Positions 54,301 through 63,765 of a stretch of 64,000 bases of DNA are shown here, one piece after another. This DNA comes from Alloscardovia sp963543015 (GTDB taxonomy: Bacteria; Actinomycetota; Actinomycetes; Actinomycetales; Bifidobacteriaceae), in contig CAUTYZ010000001.1 in the NCBI GenBank assembly GCA_963543015.1, forward strand, positions 197,414-261,413, given 5' to 3'. The notes beneath the pieces are model-generated. The model had not been told where the DNA came from. It saw only the letters and a program-made list of their open reading frames with translations, and searched no databases. A program made the position numbers and the translations under genes. Each line of letters starts with the position of its first letter. The stretch's first letter is position 1.

Positions 54301-56160
54301 ATCGTTGACATCATCCGACATATTTGAGCGGACAAATACGCGATTACTCTCTGCTGTGACGACAGTTTGGCATTCTTCTGGAAGAAGTCGCTCATCCGTA
54401 TCGATGCAGATAGAGTACATGCCTACTTGTGGGCCCTCTTGAAGGATACGAATAGCGCTTGGAAGAGTTCGGATGACATGAGCGTTATCCATAACGATAA
54501 CGACACTATGCCCAATCCATTCCTTGTTTGCGTTATTTTTCTTATCTTCGAGACGAGAATCCAGCATGGATACTAATTCAGACAGACGCGTCGCCACCGT
54601 TTGTGAGGTTGTAGCGATAGTACGTACAGTGTCTTGAGCAAATTGAGGCTTAGTGTGTGGCAACCACTGTGCAAAGCTCCAGTCGATATGTGTACCCGCA
54701 TCGCCACGAAGATGTGGGCTCAGTACATACAGGCTCAGATCGCGTGTAGAGTGAAGAGCACTCAATTGGATAAGAGCCAGTTGCGACAGCGAGCGCACTG
54801 TCTCAGGAGCCCCAGCGATACCAAAGCAACGTGCTTGAGGAAGCGAGACAGTCACAGGATGATGGTGAAGCTCCCACGCTTTCACCTTGTCATGACTGAG
54901 GGCTGATGCACTTTCAATGCTGACAACCGATGGAACTGTACCCGTTCCGACGCGCAGTGCAAGCCACGATTTATCAGTGACGCGACGATTCCACAATCGA
55001 CTGTCGTGATTAACCACGATATCCATAATGTGGGAAGGATCAGGGTACTCATGAAGTGCATCGTTTTTCTCAGCAAGCACAGCCGCTTCGGCAGACTCAT
55101 TCACATGAGTTTTGTCTGCCTCATACTTCAGCATCTCTTCCTTGTAACGTCGACTGCCATTTCGGTTTCCCGAAATATACGATGCAATCATCATCACAGG
55201 GCTCATAATTCCGAACATTAAATACATAGGATTACGCATAAAGTATGCCATCGCCACACTCATAATCAGCGGAAGGAGTGTAGCAGTAATCGGAATAGGA
55301 GACTTTGCAGGCTTGATAGGCTCAGCAGGCATTGTAAATTTCGTCGCCTGTGCATAACGATGAATTTTCGGCGGACGTGCATACAACCAGTGACCACTTT
55401 GAGTCTGCGTATCCACAGGGACTTCGTCATCGGATGTATTCGTAATTTCGATAATGCATTCAGGCAGGGCTATCTGATCTCCAAAATCAATTTCCGTTGC
55501 CTCGATAATTTCATCATCATCTACAAAAATACCCGAATGAATATCATCTACTTCGAGATTTTTGCGATCAGCAGCTGCTTTTTTCGCTGATTTCTTTACT
55601 CCACGCTCAGGATGCTTGGCAAGACGAGCAGCTTCCTTTTCCTTCTTCTTACGCTTCTTTGCGGCAATTTTCGCTGCTTTATTCGAAGCATCAGGAGTAC
55701 CCGTAATATGCGGATAAATTTTTAAGGAATCTTCAGAGATATCGAGCATGAAATCAGAATTCATAGAGAATTCATCAGCATTGAGCAACGAGCTCAAGGA
55801 GAAAAGACCATACGATAAGTCGTACACTTCACCCGCGTGAATACCACTGACAAATCGAAGCTGAACGCTTTGAGGCTGACCTTGCACATGCGGGCGTGGG
55901 TTGAGTGCGGACATGGGGTCATTGGTGAAAGTAATCCATGAGCCTTCGTGCAAGCCAATCTCGCGGAGAGTGCTCTGTACATCGACAAGACGCCCATCGA
56001 CACCGATATATGCAGACTCGCCAGAGTGAGCTGTTCGTGTATGCGCGATAATGGACAACGACGGGAGTAGCTCTGAGAGAGTGCTCTTATCCGAACTATC
56101 CACAAAAACGCTATAACGCAATCCATCTGCTGGATTGTGTACGGTAACGAGTCCCTTCAT
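51328..56160 (-). CDS. essC: Type VII secretion motor ATPase, EssC/EccC type
   Basis: A 1610-residue membrane-bound FtsK/SpoIIIE-type translocase. Residues about 1-85 look like a ubiquitin-like (YukD-type) domain (DGRLVDVQSTLREIGLHEGS), about 90-150 an FHA-like domain, then a basic linker and two helices at about 283-323. ATPase 1 has Walker A GGTTGSGKS near 708 and Walker B LLIVIDEFA near 817; ATPase 2 has GTTRSGKS near 1080 with a degenerate Walker B (FVVLDSW, no Glu); ATPase 3 has GRGAGKTT near 1370 and IVMDDG. Only the first looks fully catalytic, as expected for the family. The C-terminus ends in Val-Gln-Gln-His repeats and a Glu/Asn-rich tail. One polypeptide with N-terminal beta domains is the Firmicute EssC layout, not the split mycobacterial EccCa/Cb. 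Confidence 0.95.
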   Translation of the reverse strand: MKGLVTVHNPADGLRYSVFVDSSDKSTLSELLPSLSIIAHTRTAHSGESAYIGVDGRLVDVQSTLREIGLHEGSWITFTNDPMSALNPRPHVQGQPQSVQLRFVSGIHAGEVYDLSYGLFSLSSLLNADEFSMNSDFMLDISEDSLKIYPHITGTPDASNKAAKIAAKKRKKKEKEAARLAKHPERGVKKSAKKAAADRKNLEVDDIHSGIFVDDDEIIEATEIDFGDQIALPECIIEITNTSDDEVPVDTQTQSGHWLYARPPKIHRYAQATKFTMPAEPIKPAKSPIPITATLLPLIMSVAMAYFMRNPMYLMFGIMSPVMMIASYISGNRNGSRRYKEEMLKYEADKTHVNESAEAAVLAEKNDALHEYPDPSHIMDIVVNHDSRLWNRRVTDKSWLALRVGTGTVPSVVSIESASALSHDKVKAWELHHHPVTVSLPQARCFGIAGAPETVRSLSQLALIQLSALHSTRDLSLYVLSPHLRGDAGTHIDWSFAQWLPHTKPQFAQDTVRTIATTSQTVATRLSELVSMLDSRLEDKKNNANKEWIGHSVVIVMDNAHVIRTLPSAIRILQEGPQVGMYSICIDTDERLLPEECQTVVTAESNRVFVRSNMSDDVNDIMPDIVSYNWVESVAISLAPLEDGSPDEAESAIPTSSNLLKLLNLTPTSDQILSRWNVDPRSTRFVIGESVDGVFELDISHDGPHGLIGGTTGSGKSELLQSLVASLAVANTPDAMNFVLIDYKGGAAFKDCVDLPHTVGMVTDLDSYLVTRALVSLGAELTYREHLLAAVGAKDIEDYIDFVTKNPKLTPLPRLLIVIDEFASLARELPDFVTGLVNIAQRGRSLGIHLLLATQRPGGVVSPEIRANTNLRIALRMTDASESQDVIDAKDAGLISKSTPGRAVVRLGSSSLVPFQSARVGGRYVDPQREKNEQREESLVVAVSDKSLGEPAPQRRKNKKDSSDVAVTDLKMLVSAIGDAAHTAGFTYQRKPWLPALGTAIDLADVMDADRANNAGGAASSANSGATDGVASDGSHVGRSDVQGHAQPRIPFGLGDYPDLQQQRAESIDLKSFGNLFIVGTTRSGKSTALRSIVYSASQMYSCADLHIYCIDAGNGALSPLIAFPNVGVVALRSETQKIERLLGKLEKEVSERAQRLSLGGYASVDEYNSDSANEGHTMAQTFVVLDSWDGYMSTFDMYDNGSLVSRIQLLMREGVSSGVHFIVTGDKQLMSGRMSGYAEQKIVLRLVDKGDYSLIGMRTADVPDEIADGRAFSSDGARELQFALIDADVQGQDESNLIRQAGRALSAERDAAVPRHQWPMSVEEMPTEITLEEVYERGMTGAGIPLGVGGEDNTVIMWNPEETTVLPIYAGRGAGKTTAVCTIAVAAAQAGYRVICVAPRKGGLRNLEGIANIDRIITDPHDVTVELFTDAMNSNEKTMIVMDDGQMLTDIPANNWLSDNIMTIDAPHFAFAVAGDTVDFTVGFANWGARVKNLREGMLLQPEELSHSDYINMRLKRTDIMDSKPEGRGFIHVGSVAAQIQVAELGNVQQYVQQHVQQHVQQHKSDVAENRVDDSELDENGLTKNELTKNAGVMQEMQAVQDRGDNELA
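51469..51516 (+). repeat. 12-bp tandem repeat within the EssC gene
   Basis: Four units of ATGCTGCTGCAC (two exact, two diverged) encode Val-Gln-Gln-His/Tyr repeats at the EssC C-terminus. Copy number could vary between strains without shifting the frame. Confidence 0.85.
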
Positions 56161-56444
56161 ATGTTCTCTCAGCTCTCCATATCTCGATGTATCTCTAGGT
56201 TTCGGTCTCGCAAACTCTGTCTCTCTGTCACTATGCCACGATCGGCATCATGCCTGTGCAGTGCCCGTAAAATAGCCACCACGCGTACTGCACAAGCATG
56301 AGACTTACATGAGGCTTATGTGCACGTATGCCATCGGTCATGATATGAGCTGTCGACTCACACCATGACCGTACATTTTGGCTTACTACTCAGTATCGCT
56401 CTACTTTATCGCTAAACTTTATCGGTCTGCCTTATCGGCCTACT
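56161..56444. other. Gap between EssC gene and the Ig-like surface protein gene
   Basis: A 284-base non-coding stretch containing, near its left-hand EssC side, a probable promoter area and, at about 56398-56450, several imperfect CTTTATCG repeats close to the surface protein stop. No clear terminator stem was identified. Confidence 0.4.
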
Positions 56445-59400
56445 TTACCGGTTAAACGGATTTCGACGATACTGCGTACGACGATGACGAACGACCAGTG
56501 CAATCGCAATCAAAATCATCACTGCCAGAAGGATTACACTACCCAGCATGATGAGCAATGTCAGCATCGCATGCTCGCGCATGTACTGCCACCAGGTGGA
56601 TGCGACGACCATATCATCGTAGCTAGCAGTTGTCTCATTACCTGCTTCATCCACTGCTGTCAGCACGATATCGTGATCTTTTGCATCCGATGGAAGTGTG
56701 TATCGAGCAGGAGCTTGTGCAAGCTCATCACCAATCCACTCCCCGACGACCTTGCCATCGACGCGAAGTGTTGCTGTGCGAAGTTTGAGGTTATCTTGAG
56801 CCTGGACGGTAATCGTTCGACCATCTGCACTATAGAAGACGGTATGAGCCTGAGCACCAATAACGCTTGCTGTAGGTTTCGTGCTATCGACAGCGAAATT
56901 GATGCTCACAGGCTTAGTACGACTTTCGTCCTTCTTCTCCATGGTATTTTCGGAGACGTTGCCTGCCTTATCGACTGACGATACGATGACACGATAGTAA
57001 CCATCTTCTGTAAAGTTACGCGCTGGAATCGTATATCGTGTACGGCTCCATCCCTTGTCATCACTGCCGACTTGAGAGTACTCTGCAGTATTCAAAACCT
57101 TGGAGTCAGAGTCATGAGCTACGACGACCTTGGTCTTATCCGTGTCCAAACCGGAGACGTTAATTTCATCGACGACGATATTCCCTGTCTTCTTGACGAA
57201 CTTACCGCGCAAATCAGATGTTTCAGGAGATAATGCGTAGGTTGATCCAAAACGATTAACCGAGAATGTGATGGACTTTTCTGTCACATTATTTGCATCA
57301 TCTGTCATACGTGCGGTCAATGTATAGACGTCATCCGCCTCGACTTCATGCTTGAAATCAGCAAAAGTAACCTGGCGAGATTCAACAGTCAGAGTATCCG
57401 CTGAGGATGTGACGCCTGATACGTTGTCATGACGAGTACCCTTCAATGTGAAGGTGGTCTTAGACGCATCAAAGTTCGTATCGTTAAAGAGGATAATTGG
57501 TGCTACTTTACCGTTGTATGCGGTCTTATCTTGAATATTTGCAAAATCAATTGTTGGCTTAGTCGTATCAATAACGAACTCACCGACTTCAATCGATTGC
57601 GTTGCAGAATTTCCTGCAAGGTCAGTTGCCGTAACGGTCATGGTATAACGGCCATCCGCGCTGAAAGATACAGATGTCGTATACACGTAGTTTTGTCCCT
57701 CGGACCAATTTCCTGCTGCTGGTCCTGCAACTGTGCCCGACTGGCTATTCATCGCCCACGTCGTCGTGACGTGAGTATCTGCAGTGCTAAAGTTGCGTTC
57801 CGTCTCCGTGATGGTCGCTACTCGTGACGCATTGAAATATTTACCGTTGATAACGTTATTATTATCAAAACTTACGGAAAGCACAGGAGCAACCGTATCG
57901 ACAACGAACTCATCATGTACCGCTGAAGCCGCGTTACCGGCAGCATCCTTGAAAGCTGCATTCACAGTCCAGTTGCCATCCGAGTCTGCGTCTACAGCAG
58001 CAGTCCATACATTCGTGCCACTCTGCTGAGTAAAATCGCTCAGCTTCACTGATGCATGAGCAGCACCATCCAGCTCAGTTGTGACAATAACCTCATCTGG
58101 CGAGAAATGCTGAAGCAATTCAAAATTGTTCTCGGTGATAGAAATCGTCGCATGACGATGAGCCTTGTAGTACTTCTCATTGCGTACATCGTTATTATCG
58201 TACGTGACGCTCAATTGAGGAGCACTCGTGTCGACGAGAATTCCCTTGTAGCCTTCGATATCATTATCGCCCTGAGCAAGCTGCGCGAGAGACAAGTCGT
58301 GACGTTCGTTTCCTGCACGGTCGACAAGCTTAAGATAGATATCATCCAGAGGAACGTCACCATTAGTATCGTTAATATCAAAGCTCACAGTGTGCCCATC
58401 AGCAGATTTATCAAGAGTATATCCTTCGTATGGAGAACTATCTGCATGAACAAGTGCGAGCTCATCGGTGTCAATTCCCGACATTCCGCCCTTGTCCTGA
58501 ATATCGCTGATGGTGACACGCAAAGGCGCGGACGATACCTTCCACTTGTCCTTATTTGTCTGATCGACCTTATCTTGTGGCTTTGCCGCATCCTTATCGA
58601 TGGTCGATACACTGACCTTTCCTGCTTGAGGAGCTGTGTAATCGATAAGCACAGGCTGAGACTTTCCTACACGCCCCTTGTAATTTACGGAAATCGAATA
58701 CGTTCCTTCAGCAGGCTTGCCCTTGTGATTAGTATACTCACCAAGGCTCAACGCATCCGTTGTGAAAGTCGGAGCGCCATGTGAGAAATCCCATGGCTTA
58801 CCGGAAAATGTCAGCGGCTTTGTATCAATCTTCTTACCGTTCAGAGAAATCTCCAGCACGCTCGCCATTTCGGATGCGTTCGTGTACTGGAAGTATGGAA
58901 GCCAGCGATCCTTGATAGTAATGCGGAACTTGACATCCTTCTTATGGAATGGCGCCGTATCTTCATCATTATTGTCGTTAGCAATTGTCACAACCGGATC
59001 GGCATCAATCGTGTTTGGCGACTTCATCCATACGACTTCTTGCAGATTATCCTTTTTGAATTGATCCGCAGAATCCACAAAATCCATAATTGGAGACGTC
59101 TTCAAATCTCCGTTAGCATCGTGATATGTCAAGGTCAGCTTATCGATCTGGTAGACGCCCTCTTCCGGAAGATCGAAAGTGACAGTGCCATCTGAAGCGA
59201 CTGTATATGTTTTCGACGCAAGCTTATGAGAGTCTTCAAATGGGAAATACACATCAGGATAATTGACCTTCAGCTGAGTCCCCGCCGGAAGAGAAGGCTT
59301 GTTTCCGTTTGCATCCGCAGGCTGTGTGCTTTCTGCTGTGACCTTGAACTTAATATGACGAGTGGTAGCAAGCAAATGCTTATCTGTTTCAAACCACGTC

Positions 59401-60437
59401 GATGTCGAGTGATTTAAATCGATTCCTTCAAAGCTTACGCTCTTAATCGACATCTGCCCTGCCTGGGCAAATGTCTTCAAAACCATCGCCTTATCCTCAG
59501 AACCATCGACAGCAGTTAACGCGCCGCGTACAGGATTAAAACCATCTACTGGATTGAGTGTCACTGCATCATTGCTGGAATTGAAATCCTGGGCAAGATC
59601 GGAAATATCGAGAAGATTCTTTGCAGGATCGACCGAGGTGCTTGTGGCGATAAAGCCGCGCTTGCTATTCTCGCCCTGTACTGTCACATCAAATACAGGA
59701 ATGCTTTCGAGATCTGAACGGTGTGCGATAGCATCCTTGGCTGCCTCTACACGCTGTGCCATATCAGGCATATACAGTTCAACCTTCGAAACCTTGCCAT
59801 GAATTGGCTGCGTTTCCTTCTGATTGAGATCAATCTTCTGCGTGGACTTATCCTCGTAGGTGACGATGAGCTGTGCGCCGTTTGTGCTTGTGATAATGTG
59901 CGCTGGAATATTCGCATTCGTATGGGTAACGTCGCGAAGTGCAAAATCATCGTAACGTCCGTCCTTGTAGAGAGCAAGAACGTGCATATCGGCTGTAGCG
60001 AATGAACCCTGTGTGAGAGTGAAAGAGAAGTTTCGGCGCTGAGTTTGAGCTTCAGTATACTGGGTCTTATTTCCAGAAGGTGTCGATGCTCCCTGTGCTG
60101 CCGAGTAATAGTACAGCTTGTCAATGTTCGCGAGGAGTTTCGACTTCAGAGTAATCGTGGCATTCTGTCCGACGAAATATGCGTTTGCTTGATCATCGTC
60201 TCGAGAGAAGAATTGATTCTGATTTGGAGACAAAGAGACATCGGAGAATACTGTGTCAGCAGTCTTTCCCGCAGAGCTCTTGCCATCTGCAGGATTTGTC
60301 GTCGTTGTTTGCTCAGCTGCATATGCCGCTGGCTGTACTCCTGCATGCGTACTCTGTGCTGCTATAGCAATGCCACCCGCAAAGGTCACGCATGCTGCAA
60401 GAGCTACGACAACTCGTGCAATAGAGTTCTTTTTCAT
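56445..60437 (-). CDS. Large surface protein with Ig-like repeats and C-terminal membrane anchor
   Basis: A 1330-residue exported protein. The ATG at 60437 (MKKNSIARVVVALAACV) has AGGGA 7 bases upstream and yields a standard signal peptide; the longer frame from 60512 does not. The mature part consists of successive beta-sandwich domains, among them two similar units with DTSAPQLSVTYDNN / DTVAPVLSVSFDNN, and further DTTKPTIDF- and DSTKPTASV-type openings. One transmembrane helix (LTLLIMLGSVILLAVMILIA) and a basic tail end the protein; there is no LPXTG. Placed between kinase and motor genes, it may form an extracellular part of the machine, taking the place of EsaA, or be a linked adhesin. 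The family is not otherwise recognised. Confidence 0.85.
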   Translation of the reverse strand: MKKNSIARVVVALAACVTFAGGIAIAAQSTHAGVQPAAYAAEQTTTTNPADGKSSAGKTADTVFSDVSLSPNQNQFFSRDDDQANAYFVGQNATITLKSKLLANIDKLYYYSAAQGASTPSGNKTQYTEAQTQRRNFSFTLTQGSFATADMHVLALYKDGRYDDFALRDVTHTNANIPAHIITSTNGAQLIVTYEDKSTQKIDLNQKETQPIHGKVSKVELYMPDMAQRVEAAKDAIAHRSDLESIPVFDVTVQGENSKRGFIATSTSVDPAKNLLDISDLAQDFNSSNDAVTLNPVDGFNPVRGALTAVDGSEDKAMVLKTFAQAGQMSIKSVSFEGIDLNHSTSTWFETDKHLLATTRHIKFKVTAESTQPADANGNKPSLPAGTQLKVNYPDVYFPFEDSHKLASKTYTVASDGTVTFDLPEEGVYQIDKLTLTYHDANGDLKTSPIMDFVDSADQFKKDNLQEVVWMKSPNTIDADPVVTIANDNNDEDTAPFHKKDVKFRITIKDRWLPYFQYTNASEMASVLEISLNGKKIDTKPLTFSGKPWDFSHGAPTFTTDALSLGEYTNHKGKPAEGTYSISVNYKGRVGKSQPVLIDYTAPQAGKVSVSTIDKDAAKPQDKVDQTNKDKWKVSSAPLRVTISDIQDKGGMSGIDTDELALVHADSSPYEGYTLDKSADGHTVSFDINDTNGDVPLDDIYLKLVDRAGNERHDLSLAQLAQGDNDIEGYKGILVDTSAPQLSVTYDNNDVRNEKYYKAHRHATISITENNFELLQHFSPDEVIVTTELDGAAHASVKLSDFTQQSGTNVWTAAVDADSDGNWTVNAAFKDAAGNAASAVHDEFVVDTVAPVLSVSFDNNNVINGKYFNASRVATITETERNFSTADTHVTTTWAMNSQSGTVAGPAAGNWSEGQNYVYTTSVSFSADGRYTMTVTATDLAGNSATQSIEVGEFVIDTTKPTIDFANIQDKTAYNGKVAPIILFNDTNFDASKTTFTLKGTRHDNVSGVTSSADTLTVESRQVTFADFKHEVEADDVYTLTARMTDDANNVTEKSITFSVNRFGSTYALSPETSDLRGKFVKKTGNIVVDEINVSGLDTDKTKVVVAHDSDSKVLNTAEYSQVGSDDKGWSRTRYTIPARNFTEDGYYRVIVSSVDKAGNVSENTMEKKDESRTKPVSINFAVDSTKPTASVIGAQAHTVFYSADGRTITVQAQDNLKLRTATLRVDGKVVGEWIGDELAQAPARYTLPSDAKDHDIVLTAVDEAGNETTASYDDMVVASTWWQYMREHAMLTLLIMLGSVILLAVMILIAIALVVRHRRTQYRRNPFNR

Positions 60438-60568
60438 GTGAGTATCCCTCATTCGTTCTCTCATTTTCTCAAAATGCGCACTACTTATCACTCGCGATAC
60501 CAGTACGTGCAATATCCGTTCATGATTCGCACTATCGTGTCTATCGCGCCTATCGCTTCTGTCGCCCT

Positions 60569-61060
60569 CTATCGAGCCGGCTTTGCTAATGTCGTTTCAC
60601 CTTCATCATCGACGAAAGTGATGCGAGAATTATCCGCTGAGCTTCGCGCGAGAGTAGTTTCGCCTTCATCATCGTCCATTGTAGTAACGGTGCTAGAAAG
60701 TTGTACATTTTTGCTAGATGCAAGTGTCGTTTCACCCTCATCCATATCAGCACGTGAGAAGGTCAGCGCAGACGAGTCGTAGGAACCGCCCGTAATATCT
60801 CGCACAGCAATAGAAGGTGACATATCTGCCCGCTGGCGTGCTCGCCGGGCCGATGTGGTTTCACGAGCATTCGTCTCACCCCACGTTCCCCATCGCGAAT
60901 GACGCATTTCTTCAATCTCTTCGCTTTGTGCTTTTCCACTAAGAATGCGTCGCACCTCGTGAATGCGAAGAACTCGATAGAGAACAATTGTCGCCACGAT
61001 AAGAACGACAGCAGCCACGAAAAAGATAATTGCTAATAATCGCCATACATCAGTACTCAT
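60569..61060 (-). CDS. Small membrane protein with three DEGETTLA motifs
   Basis: A 163-residue protein: one N-terminal helix (about 7-29), then a cytoplasmic, mostly disordered tail bearing DEGETTLA three times at roughly residues 107, 130 and 152. Acidic residues before TT are the typical context of actinobacterial kinase sites recognised by FHA domains (compare ETT in GarA/OdhI). The gene overlaps the kinase stop by four bases, so kinase and substrate candidate are coupled. Proposed role: a multivalent phosphothreonine platform recruiting the FHA proteins of the island to the membrane. The function is inferred; the motif is seen. Confidence 0.85.
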   Translation of the reverse strand: MSTDVWRLLAIIFFVAAVVLIVATIVLYRVLRIHEVRRILSGKAQSEEIEEMRHSRWGTWGETNARETTSARRARQRADMSPSIAVRDITGGSYDSSALTFSRADMDEGETTLASSKNVQLSSTVTTMDDDEGETTLARSSADNSRITFVDDEGETTLAKPAR

Positions 61061-62781
61061 GATTTATCTGCCTCATTCTCGTTCGTATATGCGCGATTCA
61101 CCAAATCAAGTGTCGTGTCTTTGCCATCAAGGATTTCACGCCTTTGCTCATCTTGAGCTGTAGACGATGTATGGGTCTTCTCCACTAAAGCAAAGACCGC
61201 TTTCAGCAAGGCGTCCATATCATCTTTCTTCACACCATCCGCGTGGAAACTACGACCATACACAGTGACTGCGTTAATAACCAGCTGAGCCACATCAAAT
61301 TTAATGACATTATTATTCTTATTCTGAGCAATAGTCACAATTTTTTGAAGCTGAGCAAAGTACGGCTTGTATTTTCCTGTGTCCGTTCCTTGAGCAATGA
61401 GCGGAACAATTTGCGAATTAAATGCTGCGATTTGCGCGTAGACTTCTGCCAGATCATAATCTTTAAATTGCGCAACGTCGGCAGCATTTTTCATCCACGG
61501 AGCTGCAGCACGAATGCGTACACTTCTGGCTTGAGCACTGGAAAATTGACCGCCCTCATATTCGTCCTTAAAACCGGCAAAATAGTACCAGTATTCATTG
61601 CCCACATCGTAACTCAGCTGCGCCCAGTCGACAGGATTGCGCTTAATCTGATCGGCATTATCATTCAACGCAGTATTGAGCTGATGCTCTTCAGCACTGG
61701 AGAAAACCTGATCGGACGTATACAACGCAAGCAATTTTTCAAACGGTTCGATAGCTGTACGTCGAATTTGGGAAGCACGGATATATGCTCGAGCTGCAGC
61801 AGCCTCGTTTGTCGTTTGATTTCCGCGAGCCATCCAGTAATTGTAATCACTATTTGCCACGTAGACAGAAATGCCGAAACATAACGCACTTGCTACAAGA
61901 CTTGCTATCGCAGCACCCGCGACCACCATAAATTGACGATACGATTTCTTCAGTTCCTGACGATGCGCATTATCCTGCTCTTTGTAATGACGTAATGCAT
62001 ACGCCATATGAGACTGAGATTCGTAACGATCTTCAGGGTGTGGCGATGTAGCCTTGGCGATAATTTCTTCCAAACCGACAGACAACTGCGGATTCAGCTG
62101 TCGCAATGGCTGTATGCCGTTATTGCGCGGATGCGATGCCGTCAGCATGTAGTACATGGTCGCCCCCAGCGCATACACGTCGACGCGCTCATCATACTCA
62201 GCGTTGTAATTGAGCTGTTCAGGGGCTGCAAAACCAACCGTTCCCAGACGACGAGTATCGCCCACAGTAGGACGGCTGTGCTCGTCGGTGACTTCGCGAG
62301 CAATTCCAAAATCGATGAGCTTAACTACTCCGTCAGGTGTCAGCATAATATTTGACGGCTTGATATCGCGATAAATTACGCGTGGAGTGCGCTGATGAAG
62401 GTATTCGAGGATATCGCATAATTGAATACCCCAGTCGACGACATCTTCTTCAGATTGAAAGCCTTGAGTCTTCAAAATATCCGCCAGCGTTTGCCCTTCG
62501 ATATAGTCCATAACAACGTAAAGATGCGAGGACTCTTCAAAAAGATCTACGATGCGAGGAATCGCAGGATGATCAAACTTCTTAATCAGGTTTGCCTCAG
62601 TCGTCAGGCTTTTAATCACGACTTCACGCTGCTCGGGATCTCCCAAAGAACGAATTTCCTTAATAGCCCATTGCTTATTCAAAGTTTGGTCAATTGCCAA
62701 ATATACGGTCGACATACCGCCCGCACCGATGAGCGAGATAATGCGATACCGTTTTCCGACTATGCTACCTGGTTGTGCCAT
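61057..62781 (-). CDS. Transmembrane Ser/Thr protein kinase
   Basis: PknB-type kinase of 574 residues. The N-terminal 270 residues are the kinase domain: glycine loop LIGAGGMSTVY, catalytic Lys in WAIKEI, catalytic loop YRDIKPSNIM (Tyr in place of the usual His), DFG, and LGTVGFAAPEQ. A helix at about 287-310 leads to an extracellular part of about 260 residues rich in helices, without PASTA repeats, that may sense envelope signals. It is likely to phosphorylate the adjacent DEGETTLA protein. It sits one gene below a YbjN-like protein. The extracellular domain is not recognised. Confidence 0.93.
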   Translation of the reverse strand: MAQPGSIVGKRYRIISLIGAGGMSTVYLAIDQTLNKQWAIKEIRSLGDPEQREVVIKSLTTEANLIKKFDHPAIPRIVDLFEESSHLYVVMDYIEGQTLADILKTQGFQSEEDVVDWGIQLCDILEYLHQRTPRVIYRDIKPSNIMLTPDGVVKLIDFGIAREVTDEHSRPTVGDTRRLGTVGFAAPEQLNYNAEYDERVDVYALGATMYYMLTASHPRNNGIQPLRQLNPQLSVGLEEIIAKATSPHPEDRYESQSHMAYALRHYKEQDNAHRQELKKSYRQFMVVAGAAIASLVASALCFGISVYVANSDYNYWMARGNQTTNEAAAARAYIRASQIRRTAIEPFEKLLALYTSDQVFSSAEEHQLNTALNDNADQIKRNPVDWAQLSYDVGNEYWYYFAGFKDEYEGGQFSSAQARSVRIRAAAPWMKNAADVAQFKDYDLAEVYAQIAAFNSQIVPLIAQGTDTGKYKPYFAQLQKIVTIAQNKNNNVIKFDVAQLVINAVTVYGRSFHADGVKKDDMDALLKAVFALVEKTHTSSTAQDEQRREILDGKDTTLDLVNRAYTNENEADKS

Positions 62782-62805
62782 GTGTGTACTTCTACTATAA
62801 ATTTA

Positions 62806-63693
62806 TCAACGAGTATTCATTGCTTCCAGCATATTCACTACTCTCGATACCGTGTGATACGTCGTATCGTAGATATCATCATCAGTGAATTGCGTGGAAA
62901 AACTACACAAAGAAGCGATACTGAGATAGCATGCACCATCCTCAGCTTGTATAGCTGTCGCTTTGACACCGCCACCTTGGCTCGTGATGAGTAAGCTCAA
63001 ATCTGTGAGGATATCATAATTGCTCTCGTCGGCATGGTTCACGCTTACTGCTTCGACAAGTATCTGATTATTGAGAATTGGCGCTGTGCTCAGTATGACG
63101 GGAATTGATTGATCACCTGCGAAGAAAGCTAGAGTAGAATTTTCTTCATTAAAGGTCATATTCATACCATGAGCGCGAAATACTTCACAGATATGATGAA
63201 GCATAGGAATATTGTCATGCTCCGTACGCTCATGATCCCAATTTCGAGACATTGTGTTTGTCTCATCATGGCGAATTTCATGATCAATCCACGAGAAGTA
63301 GAGGTCAATAGTAAAAATGGCCTGCTCAATCCGTTCGATAAACGCATCACGACTTTCACCGTCATGAAGGACCGACGTCGTTGCACAGAAAGTAACGGGT
63401 TCACCTTCGTCATACCCCACATATGCATATGGACTGGTGAAATTTTGATTCCATGAATTAGCAACGTGATCAGCATGGCGGTAATCCACATTGCTGTCAC
63501 GCGGATCCCAGCGACCCCACAAGGAAACAGCATGATTACTCATCGTCACCGCAATAATGCCTGAATGTAGCGCGATGGCAAAGCTATTTTCCGACAATTC
63601 TGACACGGTAAATTCGCGCGCGGATAAGCTATCGTGCACCCATTGGAGAGCATCTGTTATCGTATCAAATGGAATAAAATTGTCGTGTTGCAT
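62806..63693 (-). CDS. YbjN-like two-domain protein of the type VII island
   Basis: A 295-residue soluble protein that looks like two copies of a beta-alpha domain of the YbjN/type III chaperone class: the first covers about 1-140 and the second about 165-295 (MLHHICEVFRAHGMNMTFNE). Each begins with a helix and carries a mid-domain beta sheet. No catalytic motif is visible. It precedes the kinase gene with 24 bases between. YbjN-like proteins near actinobacterial secretion genes are thought to act as chaperones, but this is uncertain here. Confidence 0.6.
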   Translation of the reverse strand: MQHDNFIPFDTITDALQWVHDSLSAREFTVSELSENSFAIALHSGIIAVTMSNHAVSLWGRWDPRDSNVDYRHADHVANSWNQNFTSPYAYVGYDEGEPVTFCATTSVLHDGESRDAFIERIEQAIFTIDLYFSWIDHEIRHDETNTMSRNWDHERTEHDNIPMLHHICEVFRAHGMNMTFNEENSTLAFFAGDQSIPVILSTAPILNNQILVEAVSVNHADESNYDILTDLSLLITSQGGGVKATAIQAEDGACYLSIASLCSFSTQFTDDDIYDTTYHTVSRVVNMLEAMNTR

Positions 63694-63765
63694 TACTTCC
63701 TCTTCATGACCATCTCGGTGCTTTGTCTTAATAGCACTGTGTTTTAACGATATCAGTTATTCGTA

